Below are positions 48,995 to 59,007 of a stretch of DNA of 64,000 nucleotides, in pieces. The position numbers and the translations under genes were made by a program. Each line of letters begins with the position of its first letter. Positions within the stretch are counted from its first letter, which is position 1. The stretch comes from Nocardioides cynanchi (GTDB taxonomy: Bacteria; Actinomycetota; Actinomycetes; Propionibacteriales; Nocardioidaceae), in contig NZ_CP044344.1 in NCBI RefSeq assembly GCF_008761635.1, forward strand, positions 310,001 through 374,000, given 5' to 3'. Below the pieces are notes generated by a model, which did not search any database, was not told the DNA's origin, and worked only from the letters and a program-made list of their open reading frames with translations.

Positions 48995-50719
48995 CTACAT
49001 CCGCTCCGGAGCCTCGATCCCGAGCAGCCCGAGCCCGGTCTCGAGCACGTCGAGCGTGACCCGGGCCAGCGTGAGCCGGGACGCCCGGGTCGGCTCGTCG
49101 GGGGCGCCCAGCACCGGGCAGTTCTCGTAGAACGCCGAGAACGCCTGGGCCACCTCGAAGAGGTAGCCGCACAGGCGGTGCGGCTCGAGCAGGTCGCCGA
49201 CTTGCACCACCACGTCGCCGAAGCCGAGCAGGGCCAGCGCCAGGGCTCGCTCCGAGGGCTCGTCGAGCCGCACCGGACCGGGTACGGCGTCCCCGGCCGA
49301 CCGCAGGATCGAGCGCACCCGTGCCGCGGCGTACTGGAGGTAGGGGCCGGTGTTGCCGGTCAGCGCCACCATCCGGTCGAGGTCGAAGACGTACTCGCTG
49401 TCGTGAGCCACCGACAGGTCGGCGTACTTCACCGCGCCGATGCCGACCTGCGGGGCGATCGCGGCCCGCAGCGCCTCGTCGAGGTCGGGCCGCGACTCGT
49501 CGACCACGGCTCGGGCCGCGGCCACGGCCTCCTCGAGCAGTGCCATCAGCCGCAGCGGGGCACCGGAGCGGGTCTTCAGGATCTTGCGGTCCGCGCCCAG
49601 CACGTTGCCGATCTGCACGTGCACCACCTCGACCGTCGGCGGCAGCCAGCCCGCCTTGCGCGCGGTGTCCCACACCATCTGCAAATGCAACGACTGCGGA
49701 GCCCCGATCACGTAGAGCATCCGCTCGGCGTGCAGGTCGCGCACCCGGTGCCGGACGGTCGCCAGGTCGGTGGTGCCGTAGCCGTAGCCGCCGTCGGACT
49801 TGCGGATGATCAGCGGCACCGGCTTGCCCTCCCGTCCGGTGTACCCGTCGAGGAACACACACAGCGCGCCCTCGCTCATCGTCGCGATCCCGGCGGCCTC
49901 GAGCTCGTCGCAGACCGCGGCCAGGTCGTCGTTGTACGACGATTCGCCGGCCAGGTGCTCGTCGCGCAGGCCGACCCCGAGCGTGCTGTAGATCGTGTTG
50001 AAGTAGATCTTCGAGAGGTCGACGAGCTCCTGCCAGAGCGTCAGCGTCTCGGGGTCGCCGGCCTGGAGCGCGACCACCCGCCGGCGCGCCCGGTCGGCGA
50101 ACGCCACGTCGCCCTCGAAGGCCTCACGTGCCGCCTGGTAGAACGCGTTGGGGTCGTTGCGCAGCTGCGCAGCCTCGGGGGAGTCCTCGCCGACGTCGAG
50201 CAGGTGCTCGATCAGCATCCCGAACGGCGTACCCCAGTCGCCGACGTGGTTCTGCCGGACCACCTGGTGGCCGAGGTGCTCCAGGGTCCGCGCCAGCGCG
50301 TCGCCGACCACGGTGGTCCGCAGATGGCCGACGTGCATCTCCTTGGCCACGTTGGGCGCGGAGTAGTCGATCGGCACGACGAGCCGGTCCTGGGTGGGGA
50401 CGCCGAGCCGCGGGTCGCGCGACAGGTCGTCGACGGCGCTGCCCAGCCAGGTCTCGTCGAGCCGCAGGTTGACGAACCCCGGGCCGCTCACCTCGGGCTC
50501 GTGGCAGACCCCGGTCACGTCGAGGTGCTCGACCAGCAGGTCGGCGACCTCGCGCGGCGGGCGCCCGAGCCGCTTGGCCAGCGCCAACGCGACGTTGGCC
50601 TGGAAGTCGGCGAACTGGCTCGGCCGCAGCACCGGGTCGGTGTCGGCGTACTCCTCGCCGAACGCCGCCACGAGGGCGGTCTGGACGAGGTCGTGGAGGG
50701 CCGAGGCCGGGCTGGTCAC
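48995..50719 (-). CDS. argS: Arginyl-tRNA synthetase
   Basis: A 574-residue class I aminoacyl-tRNA synthetase that charges tRNA-Arg. The N-terminal Add1-like domain leads to the HIGH-type motif APNVAKEMHVGHLRTTVVGD, followed by RQNHVGDWGTPFGMLIEHL. The C-terminal DALR anticodon-binding domain ends with SRLTLARVTLDVLETGLGLL and GIEAPERM, the usual ending. GTG 50719 gives the expected length. It is 21 nt downstream of gabT on the same strand and may be co-transcribed with it. Confidence 0.95.
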   Translation of the reverse strand: MTSPASALHDLVQTALVAAFGEEYADTDPVLRPSQFADFQANVALALAKRLGRPPREVADLLVEHLDVTGVCHEPEVSGPGFVNLRLDETWLGSAVDDLSRDPRLGVPTQDRLVVPIDYSAPNVAKEMHVGHLRTTVVGDALARTLEHLGHQVVRQNHVGDWGTPFGMLIEHLLDVGEDSPEAAQLRNDPNAFYQAAREAFEGDVAFADRARRRVVALQAGDPETLTLWQELVDLSKIYFNTIYSTLGVGLRDEHLAGESSYNDDLAAVCDELEAAGIATMSEGALCVFLDGYTGREGKPVPLIIRKSDGGYGYGTTDLATVRHRVRDLHAERMLYVIGAPQSLHLQMVWDTARKAGWLPPTVEVVHVQIGNVLGADRKILKTRSGAPLRLMALLEEAVAAARAVVDESRPDLDEALRAAIAPQVGIGAVKYADLSVAHDSEYVFDLDRMVALTGNTGPYLQYAAARVRSILRSAGDAVPGPVRLDEPSERALALALLGFGDVVVQVGDLLEPHRLCGYLFEVAQAFSAFYENCPVLGAPDEPTRASRLTLARVTLDVLETGLGLLGIEAPERM

Positions 50720-50740
50720 GGTCGTGACGCTACCGACCGG

Positions 50741-52090
50741 TCAGGCAGTTGCGGCAAACGCCTCCGCCACGACGTCGAACGCCTCCTCGAGCAGGTCGTC
50801 GGGGATCGACAGCGGGGGCAGGAAGCGGAACACGTTGCCCCAGGTGCCGCAGGTCAGCACGACGACTCCGTTCTTGTGGCAGTACGCCGCGACGGCAGCC
50901 GCGCGGGCGGCGTCGGGCTCCAAGGTGCCGGGCTTGCAGAGCTCGATGGCCATCATCGCGCCGCGGCCGCGGATGTCGGCGATCACCGGGTGGTCGGCGG
51001 CGATGGTGTCCAGACGCCGGCGGATCAGCGACTCGACCGCGCGGGCCCGCGCGCGGAGGTCGTGCGACCGCATCTCCTCGATCGCGCCGAGGGCCGCTGC
51101 GCAGGCGACCGGGTTGCCGCCGTACGTGCCTCCGAGGCCGCCGACGTGCACGGCGTCCATGAGCTCGGCGCGGCCGGTGACCGCCGCCAGCGGCAGTCCG
51201 CCGGCGATGCCCTTGGCGGTGGTGATCAGGTCGGGCACGACGCCCTCGTGGTCGCAGGCGAACCACTCGCCGGTGCGGCAGAAGCCGCTCTGGATCTCGT
51301 CGGCGACGAAGACCACATCGTGGTCGCGGCACCACGCGGCCAGGGCCGGCAGGAAGCCCTCGGCCGGTACGACGAAACCGCCCTCGCCGAGGATCGGCTC
51401 GATCACCACGCAGGCGAGGTTGTCCGCGCCGACCTGCTTCTCGAGCTGGTCGATCGCCCGGGCGGCGGCGTCCTCGCCCTTGATGCCCGCGGTCTCTCGG
51501 AAGGGGTAGGACATCGGCAGCCGGTAGACCTCGCCCGCGAACGGCCCGAAGCCGTTCTTGTACGGCATGTTCTTCGCCGTCATCGCCATGGTCAGGTTGG
51601 TGCGCCCGTGGTAGGCGTGGTCGAAGACCGCCACCGCGTCGCGTCCGGTCGCGACCCGCGCGATCTTGACGGCGTTCTCGACGGCCTCGGCGCCGGAGTT
51701 GAACAGCGCCGACTTCTTGGCGTGGGCGCCGGGGGTCAGCTCGGCGAGCGCCTCGCAGACGTCGACGTAGCCGTCGTACGGCGTGACCATGAAGCAGGTG
51801 TGGGTGAACGCCGCGACCTGCTCCTGCACCCGCCGCACCACCTCGGGCGCCGCGTTGCCGACCGTGGTGACCGCGATCCCGGAGCCGAGGTCGATCAGGG
51901 AATTGCCGTCGGCGTCGAGCAGGATGCCGCCCCCGGCGGCCTCGATGAACACCGGCAGCGTCGTGCCGACCCCGTCGGCGACGTACTTCTGCTTGCGCGC
52001 CAGCTTCTCGGCCGAGCGCGGGCCGGGGATCTCGGTGACCAGGTTGCGATGCTGGGCCAGGCTGGCGCTGGTCGGGGTCGTGATGCTCAT
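50741..52090 (-). CDS. gabT: 4-aminobutyrate aminotransferase-type enzyme
   Basis: A 449-residue class III PLP aminotransferase. Lys293 in ITTAKGIAGGLPLAA carries PLP, with Asp264 in FVADEIQSGFCRTG and the NSGAEAVENAVKIAR block (131-145). The sequence pattern agrees with GabT, which moves the amino group of GABA to 2-oxoglutarate to give succinate semialdehyde. This would complete the putrescine route of the nearby island. ATG 52090 is supported by TAGAGT 6 nt upstream. Confidence 0.9.
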   Translation of the reverse strand: MSITTPTSASLAQHRNLVTEIPGPRSAEKLARKQKYVADGVGTTLPVFIEAAGGGILLDADGNSLIDLGSGIAVTTVGNAAPEVVRRVQEQVAAFTHTCFMVTPYDGYVDVCEALAELTPGAHAKKSALFNSGAEAVENAVKIARVATGRDAVAVFDHAYHGRTNLTMAMTAKNMPYKNGFGPFAGEVYRLPMSYPFRETAGIKGEDAAARAIDQLEKQVGADNLACVVIEPILGEGGFVVPAEGFLPALAAWCRDHDVVFVADEIQSGFCRTGEWFACDHEGVVPDLITTAKGIAGGLPLAAVTGRAELMDAVHVGGLGGTYGGNPVACAAALGAIEEMRSHDLRARARAVESLIRRRLDTIAADHPVIADIRGRGAMMAIELCKPGTLEPDAARAAAVAAYCHKNGVVVLTCGTWGNVFRFLPPLSIPDDLLEEAFDVVAEAFAATA

Positions 52091-52096
52091 TCCGCC

Positions 52097-52102
52097 ACTC
52101 TA
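52097..52102 (-). promoter_or_regulatory. Probable -10 box (TAGAGT) of gabT
   Basis: On the minus strand TAGAGT ends 6 nt before the gabT ATG with no Shine-Dalgarno, which suggests a leaderless transcript. Confidence 0.5.
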
Positions 52103-52164
52103 GGGGTCGACGTTCTGCGGAACCAGTCGGAGAGAGCGCCGCTCGCAACGGTTTCGGCCATGCG

Positions 52165-52572
52165 TCAGCGCACCAGCCGGTGCAGCGCCAGCCGGGCCAC
52201 CGGGAGGTACGACGCGACCAGCGGCGCGAAGCCGGTCACCCGGAGCCAGGTGCGCGAGCCGGACCCCTGCGCTGCGACGCCGTGCGTCATCCGGAGCCGG
52301 GCCACGCGGAGGCCGCGGACCAGCGGCGGCTGGGGCTGGACGACCCACGACCACTCCCGGGTGTCCTCGCTCCAGGCGACCACCCGGAAGTCGACGGCGA
52401 CCCCGAGGGGACCGTGCACCCGGCCCGTCTCGCCACCCGAGAGCCGCTCCACCCCGACCTCGACGCTGCGGATCTGCGGCGCCCACGTGTGCCAGAGCCC
52501 GGGTCGCGCGTACCTCTCCCAGGCCTCGTCCGGCGGCAGCGGACCCGAGGCGGAGACTCCCAGCGTCGTCAT
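52165..52572 (-). CDS. SRPBCC-fold (polyketide cyclase/START-like) protein
   Basis: A 135-residue protein with the START-like pattern: an N-terminal strand, then PPDEAWERYARPGLWHTWAP, central VDFRVVAWSEDTREWSW and a C-terminal amphipathic helix (LVASYLPVARLALHRLVR). Such proteins bind hydrophobic ligands; some are cyclases or exporters' partners. Ligand unknown. It is transcribed away from the VOC gene and shares a 28-nt promoter region with it. The ATG at 52572 is preferred. Confidence 0.78.
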   Translation of the reverse strand: MTTLGVSASGPLPPDEAWERYARPGLWHTWAPQIRSVEVGVERLSGGETGRVHGPLGVAVDFRVVAWSEDTREWSWVVQPQPPLVRGLRVARLRMTHGVAAQGSGSRTWLRVTGFAPLVASYLPVARLALHRLVR

Positions 52573-52587
52573 GTCCCCAGCATGGGG

Positions 52588-52593
52588 CAGACT
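52588..52593 (+). promoter_or_regulatory. Probable -10 box (CAGACT) of the VOC gene
   Basis: CAGACT ends 7 nt before ATG 52601 and no Shine-Dalgarno is seen, in keeping with a leaderless transcript. Confidence 0.4.
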
Positions 52594-52600
52594 TCGGGCC

Positions 52601-53281
52601 ATGGCGCTGGCGACCTACAAGGACCTCTGCATCGACGTCAACGACGCCCGGCTGGAGGGCACGTTCTGGGCCGGGACGCTCGGGTGGCAGCTGGAGATGC
52701 ACGACGACGGCGACGCACATCTGCGCGACTCCGACGGTCGCATCCAGCTGTGGCTCAACCAGGTGCCGGAGCCCAAGACGGTGAAGAACCGCATCCACAT
52801 CGACGTGAACGCGACGTCGCTGGAGGAGGTGCTCGACCTCGGCGCCACCGTCGTCCAGGAGCAGGCGCGCTGGACCACCCTGGCCGACCCCGAGGGCCAC
52901 GAGGTGTGCGTGTTCGTCCGCGAGGCGCCGGTCACCTCCCGCACCTACGAGCTGATCTGGAACTGCGCCGAGGGCGCCCGGGCCAGCCACGACAACGCAG
53001 CGTGGTGGGGCGAGGTGCTCGGTGCGGTGGTCGTCGACGACGACCGCGGGTTCTCGTGGATCGAGCAGATCCCGGCCTGCCCCTGGGAGTCCTTCGACTG
53101 GGCCGGCGTGGCCGAGCCCAAGACGGTGAAGAACCGCGTGCACATCGACGTCGCGACCGACGACCTCGACGCCCTCGTCGCCCGGGGCGCCACCGTGCTG
53201 CGCCCGAAGGGCGACGACGGCCTCCGGTGGACCGTGCTCGCCGACCCCTGGGGCAACGAGTTCTGCGCCTTCACCGACTGA
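52601..53281 (+). CDS. Two-domain VOC-family protein
   Basis: A 226-residue protein made of two glyoxalase-like halves. The first runs ATYKDLCIDVNDARLEGTFW to LADPEGHEVCVFV; the second runs LIWNCAEGARASHDNAAWWG to LADPWGNEFCAFTD. The word EPKTVKNR-HIDV occurs in both halves, which indicates an internal duplication. Relatives are often annotated as glyoxalases without proof. It converges on the dimethylargininase gene with 13 nt between stops. Confidence 0.85.
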   Translation: MALATYKDLCIDVNDARLEGTFWAGTLGWQLEMHDDGDAHLRDSDGRIQLWLNQVPEPKTVKNRIHIDVNATSLEEVLDLGATVVQEQARWTTLADPEGHEVCVFVREAPVTSRTYELIWNCAEGARASHDNAAWWGEVLGAVVVDDDRGFSWIEQIPACPWESFDWAGVAEPKTVKNRVHIDVATDDLDALVARGATVLRPKGDDGLRWTVLADPWGNEFCAFTD

Positions 53282-53294
53282 CGGGCCTCACCGG

Positions 53295-54068
53295 TCAGGG
53301 TGTGTGGCGCAGTCGCACCGACAGGCAGGTGACGCAGCCCTCGAGCTTCTCGTACTCCGAGATGTCGACCGCGACGACCTCGAGGCCGCGCGCGGTCAAC
53401 AGCTCTCGGGTGCGCGGGGCGGAGGCACCCATCAGCACGAGGTCGTCGCCGAGCAGGACCACGTGGGCCCCCGGCTCCTCCGGCACCTCGAGGAACGACG
53501 GCCACCGGGTCGCGTCGTCCACCAGCGGCGGATAGCCGATCACGGTGCCGTCGGGCAGCGCCGTGACCGCCGACTTGAGGTGCAGGACCTTGCGGACGGG
53601 CACACCGACCACGCGCGCGCCGTACGGCCCGAGGTACGCCGCCAGCTGCTCGACCCCGGCCTCGTTGGTGCGCCCGCCGAGCCCGACCCACACGGCGCCT
53701 CCGTGCTTCAGCACGTCGCCCCCGTCGAGCGTGCCCGGCGCCTCGATCGCCACCACGTGGTAGCCGAGGTCGCGCAGCACCTGCTCGGTCCCGGCCGTCT
53801 CGGGTTTGCGCTCATCGGCCCCGGGCCGGGTGATCACGGCCAGCTCGCCGTACATCACGACGGTGTCCTCGACGAAGACGCTGTCAGGGCAGTCGTCGGC
53901 CGGCGGCACCTCGATGGTCTCCCAGCCGGCGTCGTGGAGCGCGCCGACGTAGCCGTCCCACTGGGCCCGGGCGAGGTCGAGGTCGACCGACGTCCGCTCC
54001 AGATGGGTGACCAGGCCCTCGGCCAACCGGGGCGAGGGACGGCGGACCAGGGCGCGGTGGGCTTCCAT
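53295..54068 (-). CDS. ddaH: Dimethylarginine dimethylaminohydrolase (DDAH)
   Basis: A 257-residue amidinotransferase-fold hydrolase that converts N-omega-methylated arginines to citrulline and methylamines. The catalytic His163 lies in [12 protein letters not shown] and the nucleophile Cys248 in [30 protein letters not shown] and [13 protein letters not shown] are further conserved blocks. Arginine deiminase-like activity on other guanidino compounds is possible. ATG 54068 is supported by TAGACT 6 nt upstream. It is divergent from dxr. Confidence 0.88.
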   Translation of the reverse strand: MEAHRALVRRPSPRLAEGLVTHLERTSVDLDLARAQWDGYVGALHDAGWETIEVPPADDCPDSVFVEDTVVMYGELAVITRPGADERKPETAGTEQVLRDLGYHVVAIEAPGTLDGGDVLKHGGAVWVGLGGRTNEAGVEQLAAYLGPYGARVVGVPVRKVLHLKSAVTALPDGTVIGYPPLVDDATRWPSFLEVPEEPGAHVVLLGDDLVLMGASAPRTRELLTARGLEVVAVDISEYEKLEGCVTCLSVRLRHTP

Positions 54069-54074
54069 GGCCGG

Positions 54075-54080
54075 AGTCTA
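54075..54080 (-). promoter_or_regulatory. Probable -10 box (TAGACT) of ddaH
   Basis: On the minus strand TAGACT ends 6 nt before the ddaH ATG. The same intergenic region carries a weaker AACCAT (54149-54154) 6 nt before the dxr ATG. Confidence 0.5.
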
Positions 54081-54160
54081 GGAGTTCCCCCTGCCGACGC
54101 AGCCCGAGCCGCCGGCCAGGTCCAGGGTGGCCAGGCACGTCATCGTGGAACCATGAGCCC

Positions 54161-55261
54161 ATGACCAGCCGCCGCGACGTCACCGTCCTGGGCTCGACCG
54201 GGTCGATCGGCACCCAGGCGCTCGACCTGGTGCGGGCCAACCCCGACCGCTTCCGCGTGGTCGGGCTCACCGCCGGCGGGAGCAACCGCGAGCTCTTCGA
54301 CGCCCAGGTGGCCGAGTTCGCGCCGGCGTTCAGCGGTCTGGGCGAGGCTGCCTCCAGCGAGGCTGCCTCGCGACCGACGGACGTGGTGCTCAACGGCATC
54401 ACCGGCGCGGTCGGGCTGCGGCCCACCCTGGCCGCGCTCGACGCCGGCAACACGTTGGCGCTGGCCAACAAGGAGTCGCTGATCATGGGCGGCCCCCTGG
54501 TGCTCGAGCGTGCGGAGGCCGGCCAGATCGTGCCGGTCGACAGCGAGCACAGCGCGCTGGCGCAGTGCCTGAGGGCCGGCAGCAGCGACGACGTACGACG
54601 GCTCGTGCTGACCGCGTCCGGCGGCCCGTTCCGCGGCCGCAACCGCGCCGATCTCGAGCAGGTGACCGTGGAGGAGGCGCTCCAGCACCCGACGTGGGCG
54701 ATGGGTCCGGTGATCTCGATCAACTCCGCCACGCTGGTCAACAAGGGGCTCGAGGTGATCGAGGCGCACCTGCTCTTCGGCATCCCGTTCGACCGGATCG
54801 AGGTGGTCGTCCACCCGATCTCGGTGGTCCACTCGATGGTGGAGTTCGTGGACGGCTCCACGGTGCTCCAGGCGAGCCCGCCGACCATGCTGATCCCGCT
54901 GGCGGTGGGCCTGGCCTGGCCGGACCGGGTCCCGGACGCCGCACCGCCGGTCGACTGGACCTGCAGCAACACGTGGGAGTTCTTCCCCCTCGACGACGAG
55001 GCCTTCCCGGCCGTCGGCCTGGCCCGCCGCGCCGGCGAGATGGGAAGCACCGCACCCGCGGTCTTCAACGCCGCCAACGAGGTCGCGGTCGAGGCGTTCC
55101 GGACCGGTCGCCTCCGGTTCGTCGACATCGTCGACACGATTGCCGCCGTGGTGGGGAGGCACGACGTACCCTCGGAGCAGACACTGACCGTCGACGACGT
55201 GCTCGCCGCCGACGCCTGGGCGCGTGACGAGGCCGTCCGCGTGATCGAAGGGAAAGCATGA
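54161..55261 (+). CDS. dxr: 1-deoxy-D-xylulose-5-phosphate reductoisomerase
   Basis: A 366-residue enzyme of the non-mevalonate isoprenoid pathway that makes 2-C-methyl-D-erythritol 4-phosphate with NADPH. The NADPH motif is [18 protein letters not shown] at the N-terminus; [23 protein letters not shown] and [10 protein letters not shown] supply metal and substrate contacts, and [20 protein letters not shown] is also conserved. The stop overlaps the next gene by 4 nt. It is separated from ispG, another gene of the pathway, only by the M50 protease gene. Confidence 0.95.
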   Translation: MTSRRDVTVLGSTGSIGTQALDLVRANPDRFRVVGLTAGGSNRELFDAQVAEFAPAFSGLGEAASSEAASRPTDVVLNGITGAVGLRPTLAALDAGNTLALANKESLIMGGPLVLERAEAGQIVPVDSEHSALAQCLRAGSSDDVRRLVLTASGGPFRGRNRADLEQVTVEEALQHPTWAMGPVISINSATLVNKGLEVIEAHLLFGIPFDRIEVVVHPISVVHSMVEFVDGSTVLQASPPTMLIPLAVGLAWPDRVPDAAPPVDWTCSNTWEFFPLDDEAFPAVGLARRAGEMGSTAPAVFNAANEVAVEAFRTGRLRFVDIVDTIAAVVGRHDVPSEQTLTVDDVLAADAWARDEAVRVIEGKA

Positions 55262-56604
55262 CCGCCGTCTGGTACGTCGTGGGGGTCGTGGCGTTCTTCG
55301 CCGCGATCCTGGCGTCGATCGGCCTGCACGAGCTCGGCCACATGATCCCGGCGAAGGCGTTCGGCGGAAAGGTCACCCAGTACTTCATCGGCTTCGGCCC
55401 CACCGTCTGGAGCCGGCAGCGCGGCGAGACCGAGTACGGCGTGAAGGCGATCCCGCTCGGCGGCTACGTCAAGATCGTGGGGATGCTCCCGCCCGACGCG
55501 GAGCACCTCGGCGAGGTCGAGTTCGACGCCGACGGCAACCGCGTGATCAAGGTCCGCAAGTCCAACACGGGGTTGTTCGCCCAGCTCGTCTCGGACGCGC
55601 GGGCCGCTGAGTGGGAGACGATCACCGCCGCCGACTCCGACCGCCTGTTCTACAAGATGGCCTGGTGGAAGAAGGTCGTGGTGATGGCCGGCGGACCCAC
55701 GGTCAACATCGCGATCGCGTTCTTCATCTTCCTCGGCCTGTTCATGACCTTCGGAAACCCCCAGGACGAGCACATCCACACCACCGTCGACACGGTCTCG
55801 GCGTGCGTGATCCCGGCCACCCGCACCACCGACGTCTGCCGCAAGACCGATCCGGTCAGCCCGGCCCGCCGCGCGGGCCTGGAGCCCGGTGACCGGTTCG
55901 TGGCCTTCAACGGGACGCCGGTGACCAGCTGGACCCAGCTGCAGACCCTGATCCGGGGCAACGCCGACGGCACCGCCACGATCGTGGTCGACCGGGCCGG
56001 GCAGCAGCTCACGCTGCACACCAACACGCTGGTCACACCCCGGCCCACCGACGTCAACGACCCGACCAAGCTGACCCCGGTCGGCTTCCTCGGGGTGGCA
56101 CCCACGACCAGCCTCGGGCACGGCGGCCCGCTCTACACGGTGCAGGCGATGGGCGGCTTCGCCCAGAAGTCGCTGAGCGCCCTGGGCACGCTGCCGGTCA
56201 AGGTGTGGGGAGTGGGCGAGGCGATCGTCGGGGTCAAGGCGCGCGACGCCAACGGCCCGGTCAGCATCGTCGGCGGCGGCCGGCTGGCCGGCGAGACGGT
56301 CTCGGCCAAGGACTTCCCCCTGAAGGCCAAGGTCGTCGACCTGCTGGGCCTGATCGCGGGCTTCAACTTCTTCATCGGCCTGTTCAACTTCGTGCCCCTG
56401 CTCCCGCTCGACGGCGGCCACATCGCCGGGGCCCTGTGGGAGGCGGTCCGCCGCGGGATCGCCCGCCTGCGCCGGCGGCCCGACCCCGGGTACGTCGACG
56501 TGGCCCGGCTGCTTCCGGTCGCCTACGTCGTCGCCAGCTTCCTGCTGGTGATGGGCGTCGTCCTGATCATCGGCGACCTCGTCGTACCGGTGCACCCTTC
56601 CTGA
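55258..56604 (+). CDS. M50-family intramembrane (site-2) metalloprotease, RseP/Rip1-like
   Basis: A 448-residue intramembrane zinc protease. The zinc site is HELGH (His24, Glu25, His28) in the first membrane segment, and the third ligand lies in the C-terminal [12 protein letters not shown] block. A PDZ domain (about residues 195-260, with [17 protein letters not shown]) sits between them. Relatives cut anti-sigma factors such as RseA and, in mycobacteria, several membrane-bound regulators. The dxr-M50-ispG order is standard in actinobacteria. No anti-sigma gene is in the window. Confidence 0.93.
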   Translation: MTAVWYVVGVVAFFAAILASIGLHELGHMIPAKAFGGKVTQYFIGFGPTVWSRQRGETEYGVKAIPLGGYVKIVGMLPPDAEHLGEVEFDADGNRVIKVRKSNTGLFAQLVSDARAAEWETITAADSDRLFYKMAWWKKVVVMAGGPTVNIAIAFFIFLGLFMTFGNPQDEHIHTTVDTVSACVIPATRTTDVCRKTDPVSPARRAGLEPGDRFVAFNGTPVTSWTQLQTLIRGNADGTATIVVDRAGQQLTLHTNTLVTPRPTDVNDPTKLTPVGFLGVAPTTSLGHGGPLYTVQAMGGFAQKSLSALGTLPVKVWGVGEAIVGVKARDANGPVSIVGGGRLAGETVSAKDFPLKAKVVDLLGLIAGFNFFIGLFNFVPLLPLDGGHIAGALWEAVRRGIARLRRRPDPGYVDVARLLPVAYVVASFLLVMGVVLIIGDLVVPVHPS

Positions 56605-56629
56605 CTTCGCCCCACCACCGCACGGCACC

Positions 56630-56635
56630 TACGCT
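56630..56635 (+). promoter_or_regulatory. Probable -10 box (TACGCT) of ispG
   Basis: TACGCT ends 6 nt before ATG 56642. GGAGAC also lies there and could act as a ribosome binding site, so leaderless initiation is likely but not certain. Confidence 0.45.
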
Positions 56636-56641
56636 GGAGAC

Positions 56642-57793
56642 ATGACCGCCGTCAGCCTGGGGATGCCCGAGGCACCCCCGCCCGTCCTCGCGCCCCGCCG
56701 CAAGACCCGCCAGATCAAGGTGGGCAAGGTGGGCGTCGGCAGCGAGTCGCCGATCTCCGTGCAGTCGATGTGCACGACCCTGACCTCCGACGTCAACACC
56801 ACGCTCCAGCAGATCGCCGAGCTGACCGCGGCGGGGTGCGACATCGTGCGGGTGGCCTGCCCCAGCCAGGACGACGCCGACGCGCTGCCCGAGATCGCGC
56901 AGCACAGCCAGATCCCGGTGATCGCCGACATCCACTTCCAGCCGAAGTACGTCTTCGCCGCGATCGAGGCCGGCTGCGCGGCGGTCCGGGTCAACCCCGG
57001 CAACATCCGCAAGTTCGACGACCAGATCAAGGAGATCGCCCAGGCCGCCAAGGACCACGGCACCTCGATCCGGATCGGCGTCAACGCGGGCAGCCTCGAC
57101 AAGCGGGTGCTGGAGAAGTACGGCAAGGCGACTCCCGAGGCCCTCGTCGAGAGCGCGGTCTGGGAGGCCGGCCTGTTCGAGGAGCACGACTTCCACGACT
57201 TCAAGATCTCGGTGAAGCACAACGACCCGGTGGTCATGGTGCGCGCCTACGAGCTGCTCGCCGAGGCGGGGGACTGGCCGCTGCACCTCGGCGTCACCGA
57301 GGCCGGCCCGGCGTTCCAGGGGACGATCAAGTCCGGCGTCGCCTTCGGCGCGCTGCTCAGCCAGGGCATCGGCGACACCATCCGGGTCTCGCTCTCCGCG
57401 CCCCCGGTCGAGGAGGTCAAGGTCGGCATCCAGATCCTGGAGTCGCTCAACCTCAAGCCACGCCGGCTCGAGATCGTCTCCTGCCCCTCCTGCGGTCGCG
57501 CCCAGGTCGACGTCTACAAGCTGGCCGAGGAGGTCACCGCCGGGCTCGACGGCCTCGAGGTCCCGCTCCGGGTCGCCGTGATGGGCTGCGTCGTCAACGG
57601 TCCTGGCGAGGCCCGCGAGGCCGACCTCGGCGTGGCGTCCGGCAACGGCAAGGGCCAGATCTTCGTCAAGGGCGAGGTGATCAAGACCGTGCCCGAGTCC
57701 CAGATCGTCGAGACCCTGATCGAGGAGGCCATGCGCCTCGCCGAGGGCATGGAGCCCGTCGACGGCGCGGGCGCCAGTGTCTCGGTCAGCTGA
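56642..57793 (+). CDS. ispG: 4-hydroxy-3-methylbut-2-enyl diphosphate synthase (flavodoxin/ferredoxin)
   Basis: A 383-residue iron-sulfur enzyme of the non-mevalonate pathway that converts the cyclic diphosphate MEcPP to HMBPP. The N-terminal TIM-barrel shows [20 protein letters not shown] and [18 protein letters not shown]; the C-terminal 4Fe-4S domain has CPSC (Cys281, Cys284) and GCVVNGPGE (Cys316). The length is normal. The next gene starts within its last 17 nt, so translation may be coupled. Confidence 0.95.
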   Translation: MTAVSLGMPEAPPPVLAPRRKTRQIKVGKVGVGSESPISVQSMCTTLTSDVNTTLQQIAELTAAGCDIVRVACPSQDDADALPEIAQHSQIPVIADIHFQPKYVFAAIEAGCAAVRVNPGNIRKFDDQIKEIAQAAKDHGTSIRIGVNAGSLDKRVLEKYGKATPEALVESAVWEAGLFEEHDFHDFKISVKHNDPVVMVRAYELLAEAGDWPLHLGVTEAGPAFQGTIKSGVAFGALLSQGIGDTIRVSLSAPPVEEVKVGIQILESLNLKPRRLEIVSCPSCGRAQVDVYKLAEEVTAGLDGLEVPLRVAVMGCVVNGPGEAREADLGVASGNGKGQIFVKGEVIKTVPESQIVETLIEEAMRLAEGMEPVDGAGASVSVS

Positions 57794-58919
57794 CCGCCCG
57801 CCCACCCGGGCGCGCCTCCTCGGCGTCCTCGGTACGGCGTTCGCGGTGCTGGGCGTCACCCTCACCCTGACGCTGCACCCGGGGCCCGCCGACCGCGCCA
57901 CCCCGACGGCCTCGGTCACCCCGCCGGTGGGGCACGTCTTCGTGATCAACATCGAGAACAAGAGCTTCGCCCGTACTTGGGGCAGTGGCTCGCCCGCGCC
58001 GTACCTCGCGAAGCGGCTGCGCGCCCGCGGTGTGCTGCTGACCCGCTACTACGCCACAGCCCACCACAGCCTGGGCAACTACCTCGCCCAGATCTCGGGC
58101 CAGGGCCCGGACCGCGCCACCCAGGGCGACTGCGTCCGTTACACGCCCTTCCGGTCCACGGGGCCCGTCGTGTCCCCGCAGCAGGCGGTCGGCAACGGCT
58201 GCGTGTACCCACGCTCGGTCCGGACGCTGCCGCGGCAGCTGACCGCGGCCGGGCTCGGCTGGAAGGGCTACCTCGAGGACAGCTCGCGCCCGTGCCAGCA
58301 CCCGCAGCCCGGAGCCACCGACCCGTGGTTCCGGGCGACCGCCGCCAGCCAGTACGCCACCCGCCACAACCCGTTCGTCTACTTCGCCTCGATCACCTCC
58401 CGACCGGCCTACTGCCGGGCCCACGTGGTCGGCCTCGGCCGGCTGGAGGTGGACCTCCGGGCCGCTTCGATGACCCCGGCGCTGTCCTACATCACCCCCG
58501 ACCTGTGCCACGACGGCCACGACGCGTCGTGCGCGGACGGCGGCCCGGGAGGGCTGAAGGCGGTCAACGGCTGGTTGAGGACGTGGGTGCCGCGGATCCT
58601 GCACTCGCCGGCCTACCAGGCCGACGGCATGCTCGTGATCACCGCCGACGAGTCCGACGGGGTCGACCAGGACTCCTCGGCCTGCTGCGGCGAGGGACCG
58701 GGCCCCAACGCCGCGCGGCCCGGCATCAAGGGGCCCGGGGGCGGCCGGGTCGGGGCGCTCGTCCTCTCGCCGTACGTCGTACCGGGGACGACCAGCAAGC
58801 TCGGCTACAACCACTACGCCCTGCTGGCCACCATCGAGGACCTCTTCGGGCTCGACCGGATCGGCTACGCCCGCACCGTGCCGCGGACCTTCGGCAGCGA
58901 CGTCTTCGGCGCCCCGTGA
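57777..58919 (+). CDS. Secreted phosphoesterase (alkaline phosphatase-like fold), paralogue A
   Basis: A 380-residue protein with an N-terminal hydrophobic segment ([20 protein letters not shown]). The mature part starts [17 protein letters not shown], where Glu-Asn is the metal-binding start of the phosphoesterase (PF04185-type) family, and later has [16 protein letters not shown] and [10 protein letters not shown]. Cysteine pairs ([27 protein letters not shown]) suggest disulfides outside the cell. It is clearly related to the gene at 60315, sharing HNPFVYF-ITSR and [16 protein letters not shown] overlaps ispG by 17 nt. Substrate unknown. Confidence 0.83.
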   Translation: MSRSADRPPTRARLLGVLGTAFAVLGVTLTLTLHPGPADRATPTASVTPPVGHVFVINIENKSFARTWGSGSPAPYLAKRLRARGVLLTRYYATAHHSLGNYLAQISGQGPDRATQGDCVRYTPFRSTGPVVSPQQAVGNGCVYPRSVRTLPRQLTAAGLGWKGYLEDSSRPCQHPQPGATDPWFRATAASQYATRHNPFVYFASITSRPAYCRAHVVGLGRLEVDLRAASMTPALSYITPDLCHDGHDASCADGGPGGLKAVNGWLRTWVPRILHSPAYQADGMLVITADESDGVDQDSSACCGEGPGPNAARPGIKGPGGGRVGALVLSPYVVPGTTSKLGYNHYALLATIEDLFGLDRIGYARTVPRTFGSDVFGAP

Positions 58920-58995
58920 GCCCCCGGTGAGCGGGCGGAGCCGGCGGGCGTGACCAGATGGCGCGTCGACGGGTGACTTATCGGCGCCGCTGACC

Positions 58996-59001
58996 GATAG
59001 T
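58996..59001 (+). promoter_or_regulatory. Probable -10 box (GATAGT) of the Tat phospholipase-like gene
   Basis: GATAGT ends 6 nt before GTG 59008 without a Shine-Dalgarno, in keeping with leaderless transcription. Confidence 0.4.
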
Positions 59002-59007
59002 TCACCT

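Noticed and set aside
48755..52600. A very long open frame on the plus strand that leads into the two-domain VOC gene
   Set aside because: It runs antisense to argS and gabT, whose motifs are intact on the minus strand. Long stop-free antisense frames are expected at this GC content. Only the last 226 codons from 52601 are supported.
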